Source: Glomus cerebriforme (taxonomy: Eukaryota; Glomeromycota; Glomeromycetes; Glomerales; Glomeraceae). From it: a DNA stretch of 30,401 nt. The stretch lies in assembly GCA_003550305.1 (NCBI GenBank), contig QKYT01000028.1, forward strand, positions 318,264 through 348,664, in the 5' to 3' direction. The translations under genes were made by a program, and so were the position numbers. This document shows positions 1-9,820 of this stretch, one piece after another (position 1 is the first letter of the stretch; each line of letters opens with the position of its first letter). Below the pieces are notes generated by a model, which was given only the letters and a program-made list of their open reading frames with translations, was not told the DNA's origin and did not search any database.

Positions 1-87
1 ATGAGTAATAAATTTCTGGCTGACATTATCATAAATTATCCAAAAAAGGAAGGATTTACAAGTTTTTTTTTTGAAGAAAATAAATAA
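1..87 (+). other. Short ORF at the window edge, possibly a gene fragment
   Basis: The window opens with an ATG followed by 28 codons and a TAA stop. The peptide has a hydrophobic start, three phenylalanines in a row from a T run, and a charged tail. It could be the 3' end of an upstream gene read into the window, or chance. No family is recognisable. Confidence 0.15.
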
Positions 88-921
88 AGTATACACTTTA
101 ATCTATTTTAAAGTTATGTCTTAGAAAATCGTATTTTCATAAAATGTTGCATGTGTTCATCCATTTCAATTACACCACAATATTATAAATTTTTTTTTTT
201 TTAATAACATAAAATTAATTAATGTTAAAATAACTTTCCTAAAAGTTCTTTTAAAATAAAATAAATGCGCATAACGTTTAAAATTAATGAAATTAATAAA
301 ATATTGTAAAAATTGTCTTATAAAGATTTAAATTTTGGTAATTTTAAATACAAGACCAAGAAATATACATGAAAAGTTCACGTTTCGTTTGAGTCTGCGT
401 AAAATGAACCAAAATAATCATGACCGGCGGGCATTATGTGAATAGTAAATTCTCAACCTACTTGTTTCTTAAGAGTCAACTAAATCATCATCATTTTCTT
501 TCAAATTATTACATTTTCAAACACAACTTATTAAAGCAATAACCACTTTTTTTTTAAACAGGATAAAATTATAACCTATAATATTTATATTTAGAAGTTT
601 GGAGCAATTGTAAAAAAACTTACATTTAAATAGTTTATAATGTAAATTTCTTTAGTTACATTTATATAGTGTATTATATGCACAGTGAAATTAGTAGGTA
701 ACTATTTTTTTTTTTTTTGAAAAAAAATGACAAACAATCACTACGTAATTTAGCGAATAAATTACCAAAATAATTAATCGTTCAATACTTACAAAAGCTA
801 TTATTAGCTGGGATATAATAGAAAGCTAATAAAAATCACTACAATCTATCTTTATGAAACATATTATGAATATTTTATTTATAAATACAATATTAAATAA
901 TAATAAATACATATAATCTAA
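88..921. other. Non-coding, AT-rich flank
   Basis: No credible coding run on either strand; A/T runs are frequent. The right end is the 3' flank of the minus-strand BTB gene. A TTTATT at 874-879 (AATAAA on the minus strand), about 45 bp past the stop, is a candidate polyadenylation signal. Confidence 0.5.
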
Positions 922-2673
922 TTATTTTTTTATAACTTGAAATACTTCATAATCATCCACATCAATACTATTTGGTAAATTAAGTGTAGGATAAGAAATT
1001 GCATCACTACACCATCTATAAGAAGAACTATAATTTATATATAAATCAGAACTAAAAAATGGACCATAACTCGTATAACATTGTATAGAATATTGATCCC
1101 CTTTACTGTAAACTACTTTTGCATTTTGAGGATCATTTTTATCTGTAAATGAGAATATAAAACTATCTTTTGTAGACTTATCAGTATTACTTGAATTCCA
1201 AAAAAATGGATTATAACCTCCAACTATCTGTTCTGAATTTTTGATCTTTACTACAACTATATTAGCTCCCTTGTTATCACATTTAGCATGAAATGCTGCA
1301 GCTGTATTCCCATCTCTGCTGGCACGATAGAGTAAATTAAATTTAAAGGGAAATTTTTTTACATGATAATGAAAATTATTTTTCCTATCAATCCAATCAG
1401 AAAATAAGGCAAAATGTCGTAATTTGATTATAACAGAATCAATGGAACTAGAACGTTTGGGATGTTGTGTATCAACAATTAATTTTTTGTTTGGAACCAT
1501 ATGAAATTCTTGAATTTTATATACCAGTTGATTAGGTAATAATTCTCTATAAGGTAATACTTTATAAAAAAAGTCTTCTGAAGAAATATCATAAAACCTG
1601 ATTAAAGGAATATATTTATGAAGAGTTCTCTCCATAATTGTGATTTGCTCTTTATTCCATTTAGTAACATCCTGTGGAATATCAGAATGTTGTGCCAATC
1701 CCCATTTCATTAAAATTTCCCATATATCAATTTCATATGTTGATAGATCATCTCGTTTTAATAGCAATTCCATTATAGGAGCTTCTAAACTAATAAATTT
1801 ATCAGAATCAAATAATATTCCGGGATCTACACAAATAGTTTCAAGACAACCATCACAAATCTCTGAAAGTAATTCATTTTGATAAGTACTTTCAAGAATT
1901 TCTACAGGATTTTGTTGCAAAATTTCGTATTGGTGTTGAATCAAATGCCTTTTAATCTGTAGAATTAATGATTGAATGTTAAATAATTTGACAATTTTCA
2001 AAAGTTCTAGTACGACAGAACCATGTAATTCCGTCAAATCAATCTTTTCACAATAAATATATTTTAGGATTAATGTTAAATAATAAGGAAGAAGGTCAGC
2101 CTTTCTCAAAATAAACTTTCCATCTTTTCTCTCAATATTTTCTTTAGATAATTCTGTATGAAAATATTGTGATCTAGTAAGTAAAATAGCTGAATGAGCG
2201 TGTACTTCTCTAAAATTTTCGTTTTGACCGACGTAGATAATAACATCATATTCTTCGCCATTTTTTAGTAATATCTCATTTTGTTGTAAAAATTCTTTCT
2301 GATGTTTAGTCAAATGATCTTGAACGCAAGAAGTTAATGATTGAATATTAAATACTTTTACAATAATCAAAAGGTTTAATGTGTCAAGACTTTGTAATGT
2401 CAAATCAACCTTTCCACAATAAATATATCTTAAGATTATTGTTAAATAACGAGGAGGAATATCAGGCATTTTTAAAATATACTTTCCATCCTTTTTTTCA
2501 ACATTTTCTTTAAATAATTCTGTACGAAAATATTGAGATCTAGCGTATAAGATAATTGAATGTGCATATACTTCTTTAATATTTTCATTTTGACCGGCAA
2601 TGATGACTACATCATGTTTCTCGCCAGTTTCATATAATTTTTCATAATCGTCAATAACTTCTTGGTACGACAT
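922..2673 (-). CDS. Tandem-BTB, BACK and TLDc domain protein (583 aa)
   Basis: Single uninterrupted ORF. Domains in order: BTB 1 (about residues 20-120), BTB 2 (about 142-247), BACK (about 253-375) and a C-terminal TLDc domain (about 411-581). The TLDc shows SRDG at 452-455, FHxxCDNK at 461-468, VGGYNP at 484-489 and the terminal DYEVFQV at 574-580. BTB-BACK proteins are commonly substrate adaptors for cullin-3 ubiquitin ligases, and TLDc domains are linked to oxidative-stress resistance; a role here is inferred from family only. The two BTB modules resemble each other along their whole length and share the exit sequence HQxxxLQQN, so one arose by internal duplication with a period of about 122 residues. 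Relatives normally have one BTB domain, like the neighbour at 4162-5608. No intron is seen, unlike that neighbour. The ATG opens just before BTB 1 and is preceded by an A-rich leader. Confidence 0.9.
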   Translation of the reverse strand: MSYQEVIDDYEKLYETGEKHDVVIIAGQNENIKEVYAHSIILYARSQYFRTELFKENVEKKDGKYILKMPDIPPRYLTIILRYIYCGKVDLTLQSLDTLNLLIIVKVFNIQSLTSCVQDHLTKHQKEFLQQNEILLKNGEEYDVIIYVGQNENFREVHAHSAILLTRSQYFHTELSKENIERKDGKFILRKADLLPYYLTLILKYIYCEKIDLTELHGSVVLELLKIVKLFNIQSLILQIKRHLIQHQYEILQQNPVEILESTYQNELLSEICDGCLETICVDPGILFDSDKFISLEAPIMELLLKRDDLSTYEIDIWEILMKWGLAQHSDIPQDVTKWNKEQITIMERTLHKYIPLIRFYDISSEDFFYKVLPYRELLPNQLVYKIQEFHMVPNKKLIVDTQHPKRSSSIDSVIIKLRHFALFSDWIDRKNNFHYHVKKFPFKFNLLYRASRDGNTAAAFHAKCDNKGANIVVVKIKNSEQIVGGYNPFFWNSSNTDKSTKDSFIFSFTDKNDPQNAKVVYSKGDQYSIQCYTSYGPFFSSDLYINYSSSYRWCSDAISYPTLNLPNSIDVDDYEVFQVIKK

Positions 2674-4161
2674 TTTTAATAAAAAAAAAAAAAGTTTTCT
2701 GATTAAATTTATTATGCATTACCTGTTACAATCAGGTAAATAACCGGATTAGAACAATAGAAACAAATCATGAGAACCAAACACGGATCGACAAAATCCT
2801 GAAATAAACAAGTTCTTTTCTAAAAAAGAGTCACATGACTTGATATGCTGATTTCCGGTTGCCTTCGGGGGAGTTCATTTACAGTTTTAACCTAGTAGAG
2901 TAATAATTCTCAATGTAGTAGTTTTATTAATCTAGCATTACTTGTATCCGACCTGCGTCTAAATAAAAATAAAAATAATAGACTTGATTTATAGCCTACA
3001 TCCCAAATCAGGAAAATCATATCCGAATCTTCCAAACTAAACCAATCTTAGATGGTAGTAAACATTTAAAATTTACTAGCTTGGTTTGGAATATGGTTAA
3101 ATTTCGTGGCTACAACAAAATTTCTCGCTCAAAAAAAAAAAAAAAAAATAAGTAAAAATAAAAAACAATTTGATATAATAATTCATTATTCAATATTACT
3201 GAAACTATATTAAGCAATATTAATGAACTTTATGAAGGAGAGAATAAGGAGTTAAATCTGAGGTATATAAAAATTTTTATATGCGAATAAATTTTTAACC
3301 TTTATTGATGTCAAAATAAATTGTTTAGACTAAAAACAGTTAAAAAATCGTGTAACGAAACAAAGCGGCATTTGTGGTTAAAAAATGTTTGTACAAATTT
3401 CAGATCATTGGAAAAAATGAATGACGATACCATGGACTGTCGAACTATACCAAGAACATAGAAAATTTTTAACAAAAACGGAATAACAATATTAAATAAT
3501 CAAACAAAATAAACAAATTAATGTAACTGTCGGAAATCTACCCGGTTACTATTTTTTTTTTTTATAGTCGACGCTAGTTAATATGATGATTTAGAGATAA
3601 AATTCCGTTGTCGCGTCAAAGTTACAAGATTTGCATTTTTTTTTAGAAATTAACTTATCAGCTGTCGACCGGCCCATGGTAACAACTATTGCCACATTTA
3701 AAATGTCGGTTTTGTACGTATTTTTTAAATCTATGCTTTTTCACAATTTAAATAACGAGAATAATTAAATTCTTTCGTAATATTCTTTAACGACTTGTTT
3801 TTACCCATCATAATCGTGGCTTCATGGAGTTTCCTATCTAATGGAAAAGTAAAACGATATTCCTTTTCATGGGTACAAAATTTTTATTCGATTTATTTAT
3901 AAGGAAAACTGATAACAGAAAAACAACAGCAAGTTTAGTACACATATATATTTTATTTAGTCCAAAATATTCTAATATGTAAATAATATAAATTGTTATA
4001 ATTTCGAATTTTCGCATTGTTTCCTTTTTTTTAAAAAAAATTTTGAATCCACCTTTTTCTTTGTTGCCGTCATCATTCTTAGTATGAATTATCTATTTTT
4101 CCTCCACCAATAATTTAAAAAAGGGTAATTTTTTTTTCGGTCCATGTAAAGTTATAAATAA
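2674..4161. other. Intergenic spacer between the two BTB/TLDc genes
   Basis: No coding run found. It holds the presumed promoter of the left gene, an imperfect inverted repeat at 3030-3091, an 18-bp A run near 3130, and two GTCGAC sites near 3578 and 3664. The function of these is unknown. Confidence 0.5.
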
Positions 4162-5608
4162 TTAATTTTTTTTCTTTATTACTTGAAATACTTCATAATC
4201 ATCAATTTTAAAATTTCTTGGTATGTTAAGATTAGGATAAGAATTCGGATAAGAACTCCATTCACCATTTGGAGTCATCATTATATCATTACTACAATTA
4301 TTAATTTTTCCAAAGAGAGGACCCCATTTTTGAATACATCTTATAGCACAATGAGATTCAATCACCCTTCCAATTTTACCAGTATTAATATTTTTATAAT
4401 CATCAAATAAAAATATAAAACTCTCTGATGTAGTTTTAAAATTATTACCACTCCAATCTAATGGATTATATCCTCCAACCAATTGATTTGAATTTTTTAT
4501 TTTTGCTATTATAATAGTCGCTCTTTTATTATCACACCTATTATGAAATGTAATACCATCAAATCCATCTCTACTTCCACGTAAAATAAGTTTAAATTTA
4601 TATTGAAGAAAATTTCTAGTTTTATAAATAATATTATCTTTATTATTTATCCAATTTAAAAATAGTAAAGGATAAAGATCTTTTTGTTTAATAAGAATAG
4701 AAGAATCAAATTCGAGTGATTTTGTATTTGAAAATTTCGTAATATCTGATGTTAACCTTTTTGGTAATAATCTTTCATATGGATATATGTTGTTAAAATA
4801 ATCATTAGTAGAAATATATTGAAATCTAATTAATTTAAATAAAATATTCATCGTTTCTTTCATTATTATAATATTATCTTCAGTCCATTTTGAAGGATTT
4901 CGTTCAATTGTAGGATTTTGTGCGTAAATCCATTTAATCAAATAATTCCAAATATCAATTTCATCTAATGCGAGTTCATCTTGTTGTAATAATAATTCTA
5001 ATATTTGTGCTGATATGGTTAAAAATTTTTCATTTTCAAATATCATTTTTGCTTCTTGACAAATTATTTTTAAACAAAAATTTCTTAATGGTATAAATGG
5101 TTCATGTAGAAAAACAATTTGAAGTATTCCAATTGGATCACTTTTTAAATAATCTTTTTGATGATTGATCAAGTATATTTGAAGACTTTTAATAATCTTA
5201 TCAAATCCAAGTTCATCTGCCGCTTGTAATAATTCTAAATATTCTGTTCGTTCAATTTGACTAAACTTTATCCTTCCACTATAAATATATCTAAAAAAAA
5301 AAAAAAAATTATATAAATATTTATAATTATTATAATAAAAAATATACATTTGTATGTAAATACCTAAGAATTATTTGAAATATGTTTCCTGAAATATTTG
5401 GTTTCTTTAAAATATACATTCCGTTCTTTTTTTCTGCCCAATTAGAAGAGAATGCTGTACGAAAATATTGTGATCGACATCGTAAAATAATTGAATGAGC
5501 ATGAAGTTCTTTAATATTAGATTCTTTTCCTGCATAAATTATAACGTTATAATCATCATCAAAAAATTGTTGAAAATCACTTGTAATATTTTCTTGATAA
5601 ATATCCAT
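4162..5608 (-). CDS. BTB-BACK-TLDc domain protein, two exons (457 aa)
   Basis: Exon 1 is 5364-5608 and exon 2 is 4162-5290. The 73-bp intron (5291-5363) starts GTATTT, ends in a long T run plus AG, and splits the Arg codon of the LR-YIYSG motif in BTB; joining gives an open frame of 457 codons plus stop. Domains: BTB about 19-125, BACK about 130-250, TLDc about 290-455. TLDc landmarks are SRDG, FHNRCDNK, VGGYNP and the terminal DYEVFQV, shared with the neighbouring tandem-BTB gene on the same strand. The pair are paralogues of a family expanded in Rhizophagus. Likely role: cullin-3-type ubiquitin ligase adaptor with a TLDc tail, inferred from domains. Reading exon 2 alone would give a false start inside the intron. 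Confidence 0.9.
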
Positions 5609-5661
5609 GATGAAAGATAAATTTTAACAATAAATCATTTTTTTGAAAATGAAAGGACCCT

Positions 5662-5669
5662 ATTATATA
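5662..5669 (-). promoter_or_regulatory. Candidate TATA box of the two-exon BTB/TLDc gene
   Basis: On the minus strand the sequence reads TATATAAT about 54-60 bp upstream of the ATG at 5608, at a reasonable distance for a core promoter. In DNA this AT-rich the match is weak evidence. Confidence 0.35.
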
Positions 5670-7100
5670 CGTGTACAAAGTAGATTAATCCGTTTAAGGA
5701 AAAAAAATAATAATTGTGTTACGGTTTCCTTGTATCTCATTGTGCAATAATTTTTGGATTTTTTTGTACGACATTGTACCGTAACTTCTGTAAGTCATTA
5801 CGTAAAGTTATCTTAGACTAATTATTATAAAAAATTTATATTATTAATAAAAAATTTTTCTTTTACAAGCTCTTTATAAAAAATTCTTTACTAATGATGT
5901 TAAAAATTTTTTTTTTTTACTGTTTTTTTTTTCTTGATAATTCGTTTGATACATTTAAGAAACTAAACTTTAATAAATTAATAAATTTTTAAATTTTACA
6001 CTTTCGACCGGTTTATTTTCTCCCGATCATACTAAGCCAGTAAATTATAATTATAATCATAAATTCTAGGAATACAATATTCAATTATCAAGTGAATTAA
6101 ATGATAACATCCCATATATTACAAATTGCATGATAATCATGAAACTTTTAAACAGAATACGTATATACATTATTAAAGTTTGTAAAGATCTGAGAAAAAA
6201 AAAAAATTTTAAGTTGAATTTTGTTTCCGTTATCCACGGCAATTGCTTATTATTTATACTTTGCCACACAAAGCCTTTGATTATGGATTCATGGATCAAT
6301 AAAAAACCGTGTAACAATAATTTTTTTTTTTTTTTTTTTTTTTTTTTGAGCTCAGCCCAAATCATTCAAGATTTTAAACGACCCTTCTTTTTTACACTTT
6401 GCCTAAATTTTTCATAATCAAAAACATTCTACTGGAGTATTATGCATATGATATTATTTCGTTTCATTTGATTTTGAATTTCTAAATTGAAGTATAAATA
6501 TCATTCCAATAAGATGCATCGCGCATCATATTAATCTAATTACAACTAATATTTGTAAAACTCCATTCGCTAAAGAGGTAATTTCAAAGTATATGAAAGT
6601 AGTGATATTTGCCTGTAGAATTTCGGCAGGAAATTTTATCAATTTTTAGTGAATTATATGTGGAAAATAGTGAGCTGGAAAATTTTTGCAATATTACAAA
6701 ATATGAAGGACAGAGAGCAGAAGCTCAACTTTAGCAGCAGATACAACTCCAACAGCAAATAGCAGCAACTTCATAATATCAGCCTTATCGACAACTCCTC
6801 TGCTCCACCAATATACTTCGAAAATAAATATTCCATGAACCTCAGGACATCGCAAGCTTTCTGGGAGGTGAAAAAAAGGGTGTTGTTAAAATAAAAATAA
6901 TTTTATTTCTCCTAAAGTATATAATTTTTGGTGAAAATATTTTAACTGCTTTTATTAACATAAATATTGTGAAATATTGATAAAATTATAGTATTTCAAA
7001 TTTTATATGTATAAAGAAAATATAACTATCTCATCCAATTTTAATAAGTAGTTACTTGATTTCATCATCGTCTTCCTCCCCCATTTTTTTTTTTTTTTTA
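5670..7100. other. Gene-free AT-rich region with a 27-bp T run
   Basis: No convincing gene. ORFs around 6081-6417 on both strands are artefacts of a poly-T tract at 6321-6347. On the minus strand that tract is a long A run, as found at 3' ends of retroposed sequences, but no retroposon body is recognised. Around 6690-6780 the plus strand encodes a glutamine-rich run interrupted by stops, which may be a coding relic. Confidence 0.4.
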
Positions 7101-7326
7101 CCAACAATTTTTGCAAAATATAAGATACTTCCTGAGAACATTTTTTATGGTGATTAGCCAAATGCTCGCGTAGAACCTGCAGTTTTCCCTATTTCCAACT
7201 AAAGTTACAATAGGCGCATTTTGCACCGTAATATCATCTTGATGTTTATGAACTCTTTATCATATGTCCATCCCATATTTCTGAAAATGGCCGACCACCT
7301 TTATTTAATGGAGATTCTGTAGGCAT
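7101..7326 (-). pseudogene. BED-type zinc-finger remnant, probably of a hAT transposase
   Basis: Reading the minus strand from an ATG at 7326 gives a GGRP motif, then, after at least one frame change, CAYC followed by EHLANHHKKC. This C-x2-C ... H-x(3-5)-H/C arrangement is a BED zinc finger, the DNA-binding N-terminus of hAT-family transposases and of Rhizophagus proteins derived from them. The reading has an in-frame TAA between the Cys and His pairs and a TAA after the first segment, so it is not functional. The catalytic part of a transposase is not visible downstream (below 7100). It could instead be a relic of a domesticated BED protein. Confidence 0.6.
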
Positions 7327-7617
7327 TTTTTTAGTGAAACTGAGAAAATAGACAAACAGAAGTAGAACAAAAAGTTGAATAGGGTGGGCTCTGAAAACAA
7401 TGAAAATTCAAAAAGTAGTAATTTTCAGAAAGTTTAATTAATTGCGCCACATGATATAATGGAAAGAATTAAAGCAAGCTAACACATTAGCAAAAATTCT
7501 CATCAAGCTTGTGCAAAACTCATAACTAATCAAGGAATATAAAATTAGTGGAGGAAGTATAACTAAGTTATCTAAAAATGATAACAATATTTAAAACACG
7601 AAATTTGAAAAAAAATA

Positions 7618-8011
7618 TCCAGCTCTGAAATAGAAATACTTCAGGAAGACAATAAATTTATAAAAAACATTTTTGATATGACTATGACACAATTAAGTCA
7701 AGAAGATTATCTTCAAGGTTGTGAGTGCTAACCATACATCTCTGTCATTGCCTCTTCTTACACAAATGAGATACATACGTTTACGTCCAAAGTAAAGGAG
7801 GCAATTCATTCTGTATTTGAGAATGAATTGCTTCCGATAAACGGACATATGACACCTTCCCAGATCCAGGAGTGGAAGGGAAGATACATGCAAATACTTA
7901 CTTTTTCACGCTGAGAAACGACCAGACACTCTTGCTAAACCCAAAAACAAAATGATAACAGTTTCAAAATCTGTTATGAAAGTAAAATTATCTCAATGCT
8001 TGGAAATTGTG
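7618..8011 (+). pseudogene. Coding relic upstream of the retrotransposon RT region
   Basis: From 7618 to about 7914 one frame reads as protein-like sequence with a single internal TAA (around 7730): acidic, with segments such as QLSQEDYLQG and MTPSQIQEWKGR. Near 7885 the coding frame shifts and continues as CKYLLFHAEKRPDTLAKP up to 8011. There an intron-like stretch leads directly into the reverse transcriptase frame at 8066. It is probably the N-terminal part of the retroelement ORF, but the family of this segment is not recognised. Confidence 0.4.
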
Positions 8012-8065
8012 GTAAAATTTTGAAATTTTGCAAAATTTAACATTAAAAAAATTTTTTTTTCTCAG
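8012..8065 (+). other. Intron-like segment inside the retroelement frame
   Basis: The 54-bp stretch begins GTAAAA, is A/T-only in its latter part and ends in T9-CTCAG. Removing it joins two open frames in phase 0 (...LEIV and DKVLNN...). It therefore looks like a spliceosomal intron. Confidence 0.4.
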
Positions 8066-9820
8066 GATAAAGTATTAAACAACGAAAGTATTTGTAACGA
8101 AGGGCAGACAGATACGTTGCTTGAGTATTTAACAGCAGTATTTACCATCCACGACATGCTTTCCACATTACCAAACAACAAAGCAGCTGGACCATCCACT
8201 ATCAAGTATGAAGATATAAAACATTCAGATGACACCTCCAAACAATTTCTATTAGACTACTTTAACATAATTAAAGATAAAAACGTAATGCCATCAGAAT
8301 GGTCAGAAGCTCTTTTATTCCCCATACCTAAACCCAAAGAATGGAACTATGATATCAATAACACGACATCGTTCTCCTAGAAACTAGCAGAAAATTATTC
8401 ATCAAAATCCTTACTTCAAGATTAAATAACAGTTTATCACACCACCCCATACTTCAATTCAATAATCAAGCAGGCTTAATCGGACACTCCACCCTCGAAC
8501 CCATAACATATATTAAACATATTATAGAAAATTTTAACAGAAACAAAAGACACCTATGGATAGACCTACATGATTTTTCCAAAGCATATGACCAAGTTAA
8601 TATCTCAACATCAATTTATTTACTGACAGAATGAACTGAATTATATTACACCATAATATCAGTCAACTGTACTCTATACAACATTCCTTAAGGACTCAAT
8701 AGTTCTGTAGTTTGGAATTACTACAATAAAAGAACTATTCTCTAAAAATCTCTAAGTCCCTAAAATTATTAAATCTGTTTACCCATGTGTTAATTTTGTC
8801 TATAAACTTTGTAACTTTGTATATTTGCATGTGAAATACTTCACAGCTATTGCTTCCCTGAAGTTATTCATAGTTAATTTGGATGACAGACTGTTTCAGG
8901 TTAACAAAGTGATGCTTCCTGCCAGGTTTAAATTAGAGTGATGTACTACTCTGTATATGCCATATTATATTACCACAGAAAATTAAATAAATCAACATTT
9001 AAGATTCCACCAAAGAGGAGATAATCAACCTAGAAAAGTTTATTATCAAACTTGTTATCCTCCTATACCAGTAACAAATTTAACAGTAGAATTCTTGCAC
9101 TTTTGGCAGTGGATACATATTTATTATAACTCTGAACTTTGTACTGGAGTTACAATTGCTGTTTTTCAATTAATAACTCAAAATCTTCAGACAGCTGAAC
9201 TTGAATACCTTACCCAATTGATAGCCAAATTAGGAATTGACCAGGGCGAAGTAATTTCCCCTCTGTTATGGATTATTTATTATGATTATGCCATGTTTTT
9301 CATGATCAACTCATTACCCAATCAATTAACCATTGAAATAACAAAATATAAAGATACTTGGAATCCATTGTTAAATCAGACACTTTCTTACCATATTTCA
9401 GTCATAGGCTACCTCGATGACACCACTTGGTTCGCCAACTCCAAAGAATCCTTAGAACAACTCTTTAACATCGCTAACTCTTTTTACCAATTTGCTCACA
9501 TCAAAATCAATTTAGACAAATACAAAATCTTAACCAATGATAAGAAATTCCATAACAAATCAATTGACCTTTTATTAATAATGAAACAATCATAGTACAC
9601 ATTAGCAACAAACTAATCTCAGAATGAATATTAGGGCTCTATATTAATGCTAACAATAATAACCCACCCACCATCAGAAAAATCAAATCATTTATTGCTT
9701 ACAATACCCATATCCTGAAAGGAAAAAAATAACACACGACTACATAATATACTTAATTAATAAAGTCATAATACCCAAAATAGAATACTGTATATACCAC
9801 TCAATAATCCTATCATTTTA
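8066..9820 (+). mobile_element. Non-LTR (LINE-type) retrotransposon remnant, copy 1
   Basis: Reverse transcriptase pieces in the correct order. 8066-8380 contains LPNNKAAGPSTIKYE (the NKAxGP entry motif). After a frameshift near 8360, 8360-8639 reads through SRKLFIKILTSRLNN to DLHDFSKAYDQVN (motif A, catalytic Asp). 9228-9595 has GIDQGEVISPLLW (motif B) and GYLDDTTWFA (motif C with both Asp). 9597-9820 holds thumb and connector remnants (LGLYINAN, NKVIIPKIEYC). Between motifs A and B, about 8640-8975 and 9010-9225 do not match RT and are absent from copy 2, so they are probably insertions. No endonuclease or RNase H domain is visible. It is inactive: frameshifts, stops and insertions break the ORF. 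The family resembles the jockey/RTE-like LINEs common in Rhizophagus. Confidence 0.8.

Noticed and set aside
1640..1882. 80-codon plus-strand ORF
   Set aside because: It lies wholly inside the BTB/TLDc gene on the other strand and has no domain of its own.
6081..6417. Overlapping ORFs on both strands with long Lys or Phe runs
   Set aside because: They exist only because the 27-bp T run is free of stops; there is no recognisable protein sequence on either side.
7693..7893. 66-codon minus-strand ORF
   Set aside because: The plus strand here reads as the more protein-like relic leading into the reverse transcriptase; the minus ORF is a shadow.
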